This document shows, piece by piece, positions 23,345 to 31,486 of a DNA stretch of 33,330 bases; the first letter of the stretch is position 1; every line of letters starts with the position of its first letter. The stretch covers positions 1-33,330 of the forward strand of contig JADFPV010000029.1 in assembly GCA_022562155.1 (NCBI GenBank), given 5' to 3'. A model generated the notes under the pieces. The model did no database searches and was not told where the DNA came from. It saw only the letters and a list, made by a program, of their open reading frames with translations. A program made the position numbers and the translations under genes. This DNA is from Chloroflexota bacterium. GTDB lineage: Bacteria > Chloroflexota > Dehalococcoidia > DSTF01 > RBG-16-68-14.

Positions 23345-24961
23345 GTGTCAGACTCGGATCAGAAGTGGGACCTGGAGGCGGACGTTGTCGTCGCGGGCTC
23401 CGGTGGCGCCGGGCTGACGGCAGCCATCCTCGCGCACGACCAAGGCGCGAACGTTGTCGTCATCGAACGCTCCGACAAGGTCGGCGGCACAACAGCCGTG
23501 TCCGGCGGCGGACTCTGGATCCCGATGAACGACCACATGTCCGAAGTCGGCGCGACCGACTCTCGTGACGAGGCGCTGGCATATTGCTTGGCGCTTACAG
23601 CCGGGCAAGCGCCGGCCGAGCTGGTTGAGACCTTCGTCGACACTGCACCTGTGATGGTTCGATACCTGGAAGAGCACACGCCGCTCAAGTTTACCGCCAC
23701 GCAAATGCCCGACTATCGCGCCGAGGAACAGGGCGCGAAACTAGGCGGCCGCACCCTCGATCCCGAGATGCTGCTCAAGTCCGAGTTGGGCGAATGGGCG
23801 GACAAGCTCCGGCCATCGCCGCTCATGTTCGTCCCGCTCAAGATTGAAGAGTCGCTAAAAGGGATGTCCCAGCCCAAGTCGATTCCGGTCGCCGTCGTCG
23901 TCGATCGCATGAAGAAGGGCATCGTCGCGTCTGGCAACGCGCTCGTCGGCAGGCTGCTCAAGGGCTGCATCGAACGAAACATTACGATCATGCTCGAAAC
24001 GCGCGCCCGAGAACTCGTCCGCGAGGGCGGCGCTGTGGTCGGCCTCAGCGCTGATCGTGATGGCCAGCCGTACAGCATGAGCGCCAAGGGCGGCGTGATC
24101 CTCGCCTGCGGCGGCTTCGAGTGGAACGACAAGCTCCGAGAAGAACACCTGCCCGTGGACGTGGCCGGTCACTGCAGCCCCGCCTCCAACGAAGGCGACG
24201 GACTCGCGATGGCGCTGGAGGCCGGCGCGGAGATCGGCAACATGGACCAGGCCTGGATCTACCCCGGCGGCACCGTCCCGAGCGAGGAGCACGAAGGGCG
24301 GCCGGTCAGCCGCTGGATCATGGCCGAACGTACGTTGCCCCACGTGATCCTCGTGAACAAGGCGGGCCGTCGCTTCGCGAACGAGGCGCAGAACTATCAC
24401 GACCTCGGCAAGTCGTTTTCGGACGAAGCCAACCTGCCTTGTTGGGCGATTCTTGACGGCCAGTACCGCTCGAAGTACCCGATCCTCACCATCATGCCCG
24501 GCGACCCGGACCCCGACTGGCTCACGAAGGCCGGTTCCTTGGAGGAGCTCGCGAGCGTTCTCGGCATCGATGGCGGCGGGCTTAGGTCGACCGTCGAGCG
24601 CTGGAACGAGATGGTCGGGCAGGGCAAGGACACCGACTTCGGTCGCGGCGAAGGCGGTTACGAACGCTGGTTGGGCGATCCGGAAGCGCCGCATCCCAAC
24701 CTTGGTACGATCAAGGAGCCTCCCTTCTACGCGCTGCCCGTGCATGCGCATTCAGCGGGAACGAAGGGCGGGCCCAAAACAAATAGCAAGGGCGAGGTCA
24801 TCGACGCGCAGGGGAACGCTATTCCAGGCCTCTACGCGGCGGGGAACGTCATGGCCAACATCGCCGGGCCCGGTTATTATGGCGGCGGCGGCACGATTGG
24901 AACGGCGATGACGTGGGGTTATCTCTGCGGCATCAACGCCGCTAAGGCCGCGCAAACGTAA
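23345..24961 (+). CDS. FAD-dependent oxidoreductase, 3-ketosteroid dehydrogenase/fumarate reductase flavoprotein type
   Basis: GTG at 23345 follows AAAGGAAAG by a suitable distance and leaves a normal N-terminus. The 538-residue protein has the dinucleotide motif VVVAGSGGAGLTAAILA, a VVVIERSDKVGGTTAVSGGG segment and the C-terminal GPGYYGGGGTIGTAMTWGY. The latter closely resembles the catalytic Tyr-Gly region of KstD-family 3-ketosteroid 1- and 4-dehydrogenases. Likely reaction: introducing or reducing a double bond next to a ketone in a ring. The exact substrate is not readable. It is divergent from the racemase operon and 12 bases upstream of the SRPBCC-luciferase fusion gene. Confidence 0.88.
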   Translation: MSDSDQKWDLEADVVVAGSGGAGLTAAILAHDQGANVVVIERSDKVGGTTAVSGGGLWIPMNDHMSEVGATDSRDEALAYCLALTAGQAPAELVETFVDTAPVMVRYLEEHTPLKFTATQMPDYRAEEQGAKLGGRTLDPEMLLKSELGEWADKLRPSPLMFVPLKIEESLKGMSQPKSIPVAVVVDRMKKGIVASGNALVGRLLKGCIERNITIMLETRARELVREGGAVVGLSADRDGQPYSMSAKGGVILACGGFEWNDKLREEHLPVDVAGHCSPASNEGDGLAMALEAGAEIGNMDQAWIYPGGTVPSEEHEGRPVSRWIMAERTLPHVILVNKAGRRFANEAQNYHDLGKSFSDEANLPCWAILDGQYRSKYPILTIMPGDPDPDWLTKAGSLEELASVLGIDGGGLRSTVERWNEMVGQGKDTDFGRGEGGYERWLGDPEAPHPNLGTIKEPPFYALPVHAHSAGTKGGPKTNSKGEVIDAQGNAIPGLYAAGNVMANIAGPGYYGGGGTIGTAMTWGYLCGINAAKAAQT

Positions 24962-24973
24962 GAGGGGAAAGCT

Positions 24974-26677
24974 ATGGCACAGGTCGACTACAGCGCAAAT
25001 ATTAACGTCCCGCGGCCCACGGTCTGGGAGTTCGTTCGGGATATGAATAACTGGGCGCCCTTTGCGACCGGGTATCAGGAACACGAAGTCATCAACGACC
25101 GCGAATCCGTCTGGACCGTCAAGGGAGAGGTGGGACCGATCTCGCGCGTTACGAAGTTCAAGGTCGTCATCACCGAGTGGGTAGAGCAAGAGAAGGTCGC
25201 CTTCACGCTGGAGGGCATTAACGAACCGATCACGGGCGGGGGCGCCATCCTGCTCACGGACGGCGACGGCCACGGCACCGACATTCGCGCCGATGCGGAG
25301 CTGGAGTTCGGCGGGAGCCTGGGCCCAATCATCAGTCCCCTTATCGGCCCCTGGATCAAAGCCGGCGCTGACGAACTGATCACAAAGATCGCCGTCGCGC
25401 TCCAGCCCGACTATGTGAAGCCGAAGAGGCCATTCTTCGTCGCCGCCTGGCTACAGGCGCTCATGCGAACGTTCCGTTTCATGTTCGGCGACGCAACCGC
25501 CAGCGACGCAGGTACCGCGGTTCAAGAGCGGCCGGGCGCGACTGCTGTAGCCGAACGGCCCTCCGTGGTCACCATGCCCGCTCCGGAGAGTCTCAAAGAC
25601 GATGCGTCATCTGGTCTCCGCGTCGAGACGCTGCTGCTTGGGCCCAGCCTTGAGCAGTACAGCGGCTCGAGCGCTGGTATCGCCGAAATCGGATCCATCC
25701 GCGACGCCGCGCGGCTGATCGAGGAGTTGGGCTTTGACGGGGTGACCACGCCGGAGGCCGGCCACGACCCCTTCCTGCCGATCATGATCGCCGCCGAACA
25801 CACGGACCGCATTCTGCTTGGCACCAACGTCGCGATCGCGTTCCCGCGCAGCCCGATGATCACGGCCCAGATCGCCTGGGACCTGCAACGCTTCTCCGGC
25901 GGACGCTTTCGCGTCGGGCTGGGCACGCAGGTGAAGGGCCACAACGAGCGACGCTACGCGGCGCCCTGGCTTGGCCCGCCGGGTCCTCGCCTGCGTGACT
26001 ATCTGCTCTGTATGAAGGCGATGTTCCACACGTTCCAGACGGGTGAGCCGCCCAGCTACGAGGGAAAGTATTATCGATTCACGCTCATGTCGCCGTTCTT
26101 CAGCCCCGGCCAGATCGACCACCCCGACATCCCGATCTATATCTCGGCGCTCAATCCCTACATGGCGCGCCTCTCCGGAGAGCTATGCGATGGTGTGCGG
26201 CTCCATCCGCTGGCCACCTATGAGTTCACGCGCGACGTTGTCATGCCGGCAATCGAAAAGGGCGCGGAAAAGGGAGGCCGCCAGCGTTCGGACGTCGATG
26301 TCGTTGGCTCGCCGTTCCTCGTATCAGGAAAAGATAAAGCTGAGGTCGAGGCGGCGAAGGCCGGCGTCAAACAGCAGCTCGCGTTCTATTCGTCGACGCG
26401 CACCTACCACTCGGTGCTGGAACATCACGGCTGGGGTGAGGTTGGCCGCACGCTCCACCAGCTTTCCATCGAAGGCAAGTGGCAGGAGATGGCGGACCAG
26501 ATCACGGACGAGATGCTGGAGACCTTCGCGACGATCGCGACCTACGATGACCTCGTGCCGAAGCTGAAGGAGCGATGGGGAGAGTTCTGCGACACGATCT
26601 TCCTGGGCTTCCCGCCACAAGTGCTCGCGGACAAGATATTGGTCCGCGGCATCGTTGACGGTCTACACCAGAGCTAG
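24974..26677 (+). CDS. SRPBCC-luciferase-like (F420-dependent type) fusion oxidoreductase
   Basis: The product has 567 residues. Residues 1 to about 150 are an SRPBCC/CoxG-like ligand-binding domain (DYSANINVPRPTVWEFVRDMN ... LGPIISPLIGPWIKAGAD). A low-complexity linker follows (about 165-210, Ala/Glu/Pro/Val-rich). From about 212 to the end is a luciferase-like TIM barrel of the F420-type (TIGR03617-like): IEELGFDGVTTPEAGHDPF, GTNVAIAFPRSP, FRVGLGTQVKGHNERRY, CDGVRLHPLATYEF. The fusion suggests that the hotdog-like pocket delivers a hydrophobic substrate to the oxidoreductase. Cofactor could be F420 or FMN. A GAGGGG site precedes the ATG. Its stop codon overlaps that of the convergent SDR gene (CTAG). 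Confidence 0.87.
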   Translation: MAQVDYSANINVPRPTVWEFVRDMNNWAPFATGYQEHEVINDRESVWTVKGEVGPISRVTKFKVVITEWVEQEKVAFTLEGINEPITGGGAILLTDGDGHGTDIRADAELEFGGSLGPIISPLIGPWIKAGADELITKIAVALQPDYVKPKRPFFVAAWLQALMRTFRFMFGDATASDAGTAVQERPGATAVAERPSVVTMPAPESLKDDASSGLRVETLLLGPSLEQYSGSSAGIAEIGSIRDAARLIEELGFDGVTTPEAGHDPFLPIMIAAEHTDRILLGTNVAIAFPRSPMITAQIAWDLQRFSGGRFRVGLGTQVKGHNERRYAAPWLGPPGPRLRDYLLCMKAMFHTFQTGEPPSYEGKYYRFTLMSPFFSPGQIDHPDIPIYISALNPYMARLSGELCDGVRLHPLATYEFTRDVVMPAIEKGAEKGGRQRSDVDVVGSPFLVSGKDKAEVEAAKAGVKQQLAFYSSTRTYHSVLEHHGWGEVGRTLHQLSIEGKWQEMADQITDEMLETFATIATYDDLVPKLKERWGEFCDTIFLGFPPQVLADKILVRGIVDGLHQS

Positions 26678-27426
26678 CCGCTCTCCGCGCGCACCTCGGC
26701 CATCGTAACGACGCGTCCCGTATAGTCCACCTCGCGAGACGCTATCCAGCGAACAGCCTCTGCCGCCGCCTCCGGCTGCTCCCACTCCGTATCGACGCCG
26801 GGGTCGGCGAGCCGGGCGCCCTCGGTAGCGATGGCGCTCTCGATCCGCAGGCAGTTCACCGCGATGCCGCGCGGTAGCAGCTCCAGCGCCAGCGCTTCAG
26901 TCAGCGCTTCCACCGCGGCCTTCGAGACCGCGTACGGAATGATGCCTAGCCTCGCTGTCGCCTCGGCGTCCGTCACGGCGCCAGACGAGATGTTGATGAT
27001 CCTACCTGCCCCTTGTTCGACCATCTGCGGCAGCACCGCCCGCGAGCAAAGCATCGTGCCGCGGAGGTTCACGTCCAGCATCAGGTCCCAGCGTTTGGTT
27101 GTGATCTCCGCGAACGGCGCGGGCGCGACCACGGCTGCGTTGTTCACCAGCAGGTCGAGACGGCCAAACGCGTCGATCGTCTGAACGATCATGGCGTCGA
27201 CTTGCGCTTCGTCTCTGATGTCACACGCCACCGCGAGCGCCCGCCCGCCGAGCGCCTCGATCTGCTCTGCCGTCTCCTCGATCGTGCCGGGCAGCTTGGA
27301 GGGCGCGTCCTTCGTCGAGCGGGCCGCGCAGACGATGTCCATCCCGTCCCGCGCCAGCGCGAGCGCGATGTAGCGTCCGATGCCACGCGAGGCGCCGGTG
27401 ACGACTGCGACAGTTGTTTCGGGCAA
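26674..27426 (-). CDS. Short-chain dehydrogenase/reductase (SDR)
   Basis: The start is a TTG at 27426 with AAAGGA just upstream. The 250-residue protein is a classical SDR: TGASRGIGR (10-18) for NAD(P) binding, NNAA (95-98), S147/S148 and YAVSK (Y165, K169) as catalytic residues. The Ser-Tyr gap is a few residues longer than usual. It would oxidise a hydroxyacyl-CoA or ring alcohol, or run in reverse. It diverges from the enoyl-CoA isomerase gene across a 125-base gap containing an operator array, so the two are probably controlled together. Confidence 0.92.
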   Translation of the reverse strand: MPETTVAVVTGASRGIGRYIALALARDGMDIVCAARSTKDAPSKLPGTIEETAEQIEALGGRALAVACDIRDEAQVDAMIVQTIDAFGRLDLLVNNAAVVAPAPFAEITTKRWDLMLDVNLRGTMLCSRAVLPQMVEQGAGRIINISSGAVTDAEATARLGIIPYAVSKAAVEALTEALALELLPRGIAVNCLRIESAIATEGARLADPGVDTEWEQPEAAAEAVRWIASREVDYTGRVVTMAEVRAESG

Positions 27427-27464
27427 TGTGTTCCTTTCTGGTTTCGACGTGTGCTATATCTACG

Positions 27465-27517
27465 TGCGATAGATTATCGCATCGGTGCGAACATTATCGC
27501 ATGGGTGCGATATCGTA
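27465..27517. promoter_or_regulatory. Operator array of phased TGCGA/TCGCA boxes
   Basis: A 17-bp palindrome, TGCGATA-GAT-TATCGCA, lies at 27465-27481. Further TGCGA boxes start at 27486 and 27506 and further TCGCA at 27497, and the array ends in TGCGATATCGTA (27506-27517). The TGCGA boxes are 21 and 20 bases apart, about two helical turns, and an 18-base segment (27473-27490) recurs at 27493-27510 with one mismatch. This is the layout of a TetR-like or similar dimeric repressor binding in tandem between the divergent SDR and enoyl-CoA isomerase genes. No regulator gene lies in the window. Confidence 0.65.
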
Positions 27518-27551
27518 ACCCAACCAACAGCGAGATAGCGAGGTGGTCGCA

Positions 27552-28376
27552 ATGTCTGAAGAAGAGCACGTCCTATTCGAAATCGATGACGGCGTCGGGG
27601 TCGTCACACTCAACCGGCCGGACCGGATGAACGCCGTTCACTGGGACATGGCCGAGCAGCTCGTCAACCTCTTTCGCGATATGCGCCAGAACGACGACGT
27701 GCGGACCATCGTGCTCACGGGCGCCGGCGGCCGCGCATTTTGCGCCGGCGGCGACGTGACCTGGCTCAGCGGCGGCACGGACCGCCCGATCCCGGGCCTC
27801 TCCGACCTGCCCGTGCCGCGTTACCAGCGCAAGACGCCTGGCGGTCCGTTCTCCGAGTTCACGAAGGCCATCATCGACGTCGAGAAGCCTGTCATCGCGG
27901 CCATCTCCGGCGTGGCGGTCGGCGCGGGCCTCGCCTACGCCTGCGCCTGCGACCGGCGCTTCGCGGATAAGAAGTCGCGCTTTTCAGCCATCTTCGTCAA
28001 GCGTGGGCTCGGCCCCGACTGTGGAATCAGCTACTTCTTGCCGCGCATCATCGGGTTGCCGAACGCGCTGATGATGATCGAGACCGCGAAGATGCTCAGT
28101 GCCGAAGAAGCGTATGAGATCGGCGTTGTCGACGAGCTGGTAGAAGAAGGCGAGGCGCTCAACGCCGCGATGGCGTACGCGAAAGAGCTGGCGAAGGGAG
28201 CGAGCGTAGCCATCGACCTTGGCCGCCGCTACGTTCACAAGTCGCTGACGTCAACGCTCGACGAGATGCTCGACTACGAGGCGGTCGCGTCAGTGATGAC
28301 CGCCGCGACGTTGGACGCGAAAGAAGGCACGACGTCTTTCATCGAGAAGCGCGACGCGAAGTTCGTTGGGCAGTAG
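27552..28376 (+). CDS. Enoyl-CoA hydratase/isomerase (PaaG-like)
   Basis: ATG at 27552 has GAGG 8 bases upstream and is preferred to an in-frame GTG 9 bases earlier. The product has 274 residues. The oxyanion motif TGAGGRAFCAGGDV (about 56-69) and ISGVAVGAGLAYACACD are clear. The first catalytic Glu position is Ala129. A conserved Asp lies in LGPDCGISYFLPR (D156), typical of PaaG-type isomerases rather than hydratases. Reaction: probably a double-bond shift or related isomerisation of an enoyl-CoA. It is divergent from the SDR gene and shares its operator region. Confidence 0.9.
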   Translation: MSEEEHVLFEIDDGVGVVTLNRPDRMNAVHWDMAEQLVNLFRDMRQNDDVRTIVLTGAGGRAFCAGGDVTWLSGGTDRPIPGLSDLPVPRYQRKTPGGPFSEFTKAIIDVEKPVIAAISGVAVGAGLAYACACDRRFADKKSRFSAIFVKRGLGPDCGISYFLPRIIGLPNALMMIETAKMLSAEEAYEIGVVDELVEEGEALNAAMAYAKELAKGASVAIDLGRRYVHKSLTSTLDEMLDYEAVASVMTAATLDAKEGTTSFIEKRDAKFVGQ

Positions 28377-28406
28377 GCTCCGGCAGCCGCTCGCAGCAGG
28401 TTGGCC

Positions 28407-29795
28407 TTACTCGGCGTCGACCTCGGCCAGCAACTTCTGGAGGTTGGTGATCGCTCCTGCAGCGTTCTCACCGAGCTTCCCCAAAATCTGGAGCAGAGCG
28501 GGGCTCGGCTCGCCGCGCCCGGCAAAGCTGCTGTTGACATCGAGACGAGAACCAGCTAGCCAGGCGCTCAACTCTGGATCGCTGCGCCAGCGCGCTGTGT
28601 TGACGGCGTTCCCGAGCGTTATCCGTAGCCAGTCGACGTCCGAATTCGGATAAGGGACCGGCGTGCAGAGTTCGTTCTTCTGCGTGTCATCCGTGTAGCT
28701 GGCTTCCACATGGCCCGTCAGTCCAGCACTGAACGTTGGCTGGCAAACGCGGATATTCTGGAGTGTGATCCGGTCGCCTTCGAACACGGGAACCGCCGGC
28801 CGCCGCGCCAGACCGTCGGCCGTGCAATCGATGTGGAGCACCTCTGGGCCGGTGGGGATCGATCCGTTCTCCAGAACGATCTCGTCGGCGCTAATGGATC
28901 GCACTCGCCCCAGCCGCACTACGTTGTCGATCCGACGCAGCTCCTCGAGTTCGGCGATGGACACAGTCGAGCAGCGGTACGTGGTTGGGCGGACGGTGTC
29001 GTCGAGCCGGAGCAGCTGGCCAGTCGCCTCCAGCCGCTCGAATAGATCATCGATCGACGTGGCGAGTGCGGAGGCTTCCATCTGCAGCGCGAAGCCGCCG
29101 ACCGTGCTGTCGAAGAAGTCTGGGCCAGGCTGGATCTTGGCCCGATCTAGGATCCAGGGGTCGCGCGGCAGGATCCAGGCGATGTCTTTGGGATCGACGC
29201 CCGCGTCTAACAGCCAGAGGCAAGCGTCAATTCCGGTCTTGCCCGCGCCAATGACGACGTAGCCGGAAGGAGTCTCGTCGATAGTGTTCAGTGCGTTGGG
29301 TGGAACGCAGCGAACGTCGTCAGCGACATCGTAGGCCGGTGGCCGCATTGAGGGCACTGTCACCTGCGAGTAGGTGGCATCGACGATCTTCTTCCCCGTG
29401 ACCTCGTGGCGTTCGCCCGAAGCGAGCGAGACGATGGCCCCGCCTTCCGCATACTCGCACATCGGGAAGTAGTGAACCCGCCCAGTGGGGAGGAACTGTT
29501 GGTTCATGACCTGGTCGAAATAGGCGACGACCTCGGAGCCTGACGCTAGCTCGAAGAGGCCGGCGTTCCCACCCCTCGTGTCCTTGGTGTTGCGGCCTAG
29601 CGGCTTTGAGTTCACACCGTAGAACGCCGAGGGCTGATGCAGGCGCACATGCGGGTACGCGCGAGTCCAGTGCCCGCCGGGGCTGCCGTAACGGTCAACG
29701 ATCGCGATCGTAGCGTCGGTCTCGGTCAGCAGCGCATCGGCGAAGGCCATGCCCATCGCGCCCGCCCCGACGATCAGATAGTCTGCTTCGATCAT
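28407..29795 (-). CDS. FAD/NAD(P)-binding oxidoreductase
   Basis: ATG at 29795 is 8 bases after GGAGG; a GTG three codons upstream overlaps that site and is unlikely. The 462-residue protein has an N-terminal FAD Rossmann motif (DYLIVGAGAMGMAFADALL), GGHWTRAYPHVRLHQPS, and a central second nucleotide motif (GYVVIGAGKTGIDACLWLL). This two-dinucleotide layout resembles flavin monooxygenases and related reductases. No clear FMO fingerprint (FxGxxxHxxxY/F) was seen, so the reaction is open. It is the last gene of the etfBA-DUF35-thiolase operon, 21 bases after the thiolase. Confidence 0.85.
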   Translation of the reverse strand: MIEADYLIVGAGAMGMAFADALLTETDATIAIVDRYGSPGGHWTRAYPHVRLHQPSAFYGVNSKPLGRNTKDTRGGNAGLFELASGSEVVAYFDQVMNQQFLPTGRVHYFPMCEYAEGGAIVSLASGERHEVTGKKIVDATYSQVTVPSMRPPAYDVADDVRCVPPNALNTIDETPSGYVVIGAGKTGIDACLWLLDAGVDPKDIAWILPRDPWILDRAKIQPGPDFFDSTVGGFALQMEASALATSIDDLFERLEATGQLLRLDDTVRPTTYRCSTVSIAELEELRRIDNVVRLGRVRSISADEIVLENGSIPTGPEVLHIDCTADGLARRPAVPVFEGDRITLQNIRVCQPTFSAGLTGHVEASYTDDTQKNELCTPVPYPNSDVDWLRITLGNAVNTARWRSDPELSAWLAGSRLDVNSSFAGRGEPSPALLQILGKLGENAAGAITNLQKLLAEVDAE

Positions 29796-29816
29796 CTTAC
29801 TCACCTCCGTGGCCAG

Positions 29817-30995
29817 CTAGCGCTTGAGAATCGCGGCGGTACCGTTGCCGCCGAGGCCGAGCGTCTGGGCTAGTCCGACCTTCGCGTTGGGCACCTGACG
29901 TTCTCCCGCCTCGCCGCGGAGCTGCCAGGCCAGTTCGCAGATCTGGAAGACGCCCATCGCCGTCGTCGCCTCCCCGAACGACAGAAAGCCGCCGCTCGGG
30001 TTGATCGGCATGGATCCCACCGGCGTCGTCTCGCCCTTTTCGACGAGCGACTCAGCCTCACCAGGCTCGCAGAGGCCCCACTCTTCAGGGAACGCCAGCT
30101 CGTAGTAGACCGTATTGTCCTGCAACTCGACGAGGCTAACATCTTTCGGCCCCACACCTGCGTCGTCGAACGCCTTGCTGACGGCCAGCTTGGCTTCACT
30201 GTGGAGCGTCCTGCCTTTCGGCACCACGGATGCCAGGCCCCTTGGGATGCCGTCGTCGTAGCGATACGTCGCGACAGTGCTGGACGCGAGCCAGACAGGC
30301 CTGGTCGTGTGCTTGCGAGCCACTTCGGCAGAGCAGAGCACGACGGCCGCCGCGCCGTCGCTGATGGGACAGATCTCGTAGAGCCGCAGGGGATAGCTCA
30401 CCATCTTCGAGTTCAGCACGTCCTCCAGCGTGAACTTCTGGCGGAAGCGGGCGTTCTCATTGTGGACGGCGTTCTCGTGGGCCTTCACAGCGATCCGCGC
30501 GAGCTGCTCCTCAGTCGTTCCATATTCGTCCATCCGCTGGGTGCAGAGCATGCCCCAGAAGGCCGGGCCCGGCATACCAACCGATATCTGGCGCAGGTAC
30601 TCAGGGTCGGTCTCCTCTTCTACGCCTGATGTTTGGATCATGCCCTTCGGCATCTTCTCCGCGCCGAACACAAGCACGCGATCGTAGAGGCCGCTTGCGA
30701 CGAGCGTGTAGCCGATGTTGAGCGCGTTGCCGCCCGCCGCGCAGCCGGCCGAGAGGTTGTAGACGGGGACGCCGTTCGACCCCATCTCTTCGACGATATC
30801 GTTGCCGTTTAGGCCCCAGCCCTTGCCGCCGGAAAAGCGCGAGCTGGCGGCGGACACGGCCTCGATCTCCGGCCAGGCGATCCCCGCGTCCCGAAGCGCC
30901 GCCTCTACCGCCTCCCGGGAGAGGTCTGTGATCGACTTGTCTTCGAACTTACCCCAGGGGTGCATGCCGACACCCAGGACCGCGACATCTCTCAT
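29817..30995 (-). CDS. Thiolase (SCP-x/lipid-transfer type) with nucleophilic Cys
   Basis: The 392-residue protein begins after a GGAGG site. It carries YNLSAGCAAGGNALNIGY, with the acyl-accepting Cys intact, and the C-terminal INPSGGFLSFGEATTAMG and LGLGGNGTAAILKR. The second thiolase Cys motif (CxG) near the C-terminus is replaced by GNG, as in many SCP-x relatives. It likely cleaves a 3-ketoacyl-CoA or condenses acyl units together with the DUF35 protein encoded 25 bases upstream. It differs clearly from the Cys-less homologue at 14975-16144. Confidence 0.9.
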   Translation of the reverse strand: MRDVAVLGVGMHPWGKFEDKSITDLSREAVEAALRDAGIAWPEIEAVSAASSRFSGGKGWGLNGNDIVEEMGSNGVPVYNLSAGCAAGGNALNIGYTLVASGLYDRVLVFGAEKMPKGMIQTSGVEEETDPEYLRQISVGMPGPAFWGMLCTQRMDEYGTTEEQLARIAVKAHENAVHNENARFRQKFTLEDVLNSKMVSYPLRLYEICPISDGAAAVVLCSAEVARKHTTRPVWLASSTVATYRYDDGIPRGLASVVPKGRTLHSEAKLAVSKAFDDAGVGPKDVSLVELQDNTVYYELAFPEEWGLCEPGEAESLVEKGETTPVGSMPINPSGGFLSFGEATTAMGVFQICELAWQLRGEAGERQVPNAKVGLAQTLGLGGNGTAAILKR

Positions 30996-31020
30996 CGTGG
31001 TTGGCCTCCGTCCGTTTCGA

Positions 31021-31446
31021 TTATGACTGTCTGAACTTGAACGTCACGACTTCGTTGCCGTCCGCGTTCGTGTGGAGCTTCTCGATCACCAACTGAACGT
31101 TCCCGCCCACTTCGATCGCTTCGATGTCGTCCGCGGTCACCTTGGAAAGCACCCGCAGCCCTTCGGGCAGGTCAATCAGGCCGAGCGCGTACGGCTCGAA
31201 GGGCTCGTCGTACTTGGCGGGCGGCGGCGGTGGATAGTACTGGACCGTGTAGCTCCAGAGCGTGCCGTTCGGGCCGAACTCGGCGTCCTCGAGCTTCGAG
31301 TCGCTGCAGTTCGGGTTGTGGCAGATGGCCGCCTTGGGGAAGTACGGCGTTTCGCACGTCGCGCACTTCGAGCCGAGCAAGCGCGGCCCGTCCGCTGTCT
31401 CGGCGAACAGCCCTTCCGCTACTGGAATCTGGTTCGACGTTGTCAT
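31021..31446 (-). CDS. DUF35 OB-fold/zinc-ribbon protein
   Basis: The 141-residue protein starts at ATG 31446, or possibly at the adjacent GTG one codon earlier. The zinc ribbon has C28-x2-C31 and C42-x4-C47. The OB-fold follows (GTLWSYTVQYYPPPPP, EPYALGLIDLPEGLRVLSKV). It sits between etfA and the Cys-containing thiolase and most likely forms a complex with the latter. It is only distantly similar to the DUF35 protein at 14562-14978, so each thiolase homologue has its own partner. Confidence 0.92.
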   Translation of the reverse strand: MTTSNQIPVAEGLFAETADGPRLLGSKCATCETPYFPKAAICHNPNCSDSKLEDAEFGPNGTLWSYTVQYYPPPPPAKYDEPFEPYALGLIDLPEGLRVLSKVTADDIEAIEVGGNVQLVIEKLHTNADGNEVVTFKFRQS

Positions 31447-31486
31447 CACGATGCCTGCGAGAGCATAGCTTTCGACATGACGGGTG

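Noticed and set aside
29817-30995. Decayed thiolase because the C-terminal CxG motif is missing
   Set aside because: SCP-x-type relatives commonly lack it; the nucleophilic Cys and overall length are intact.
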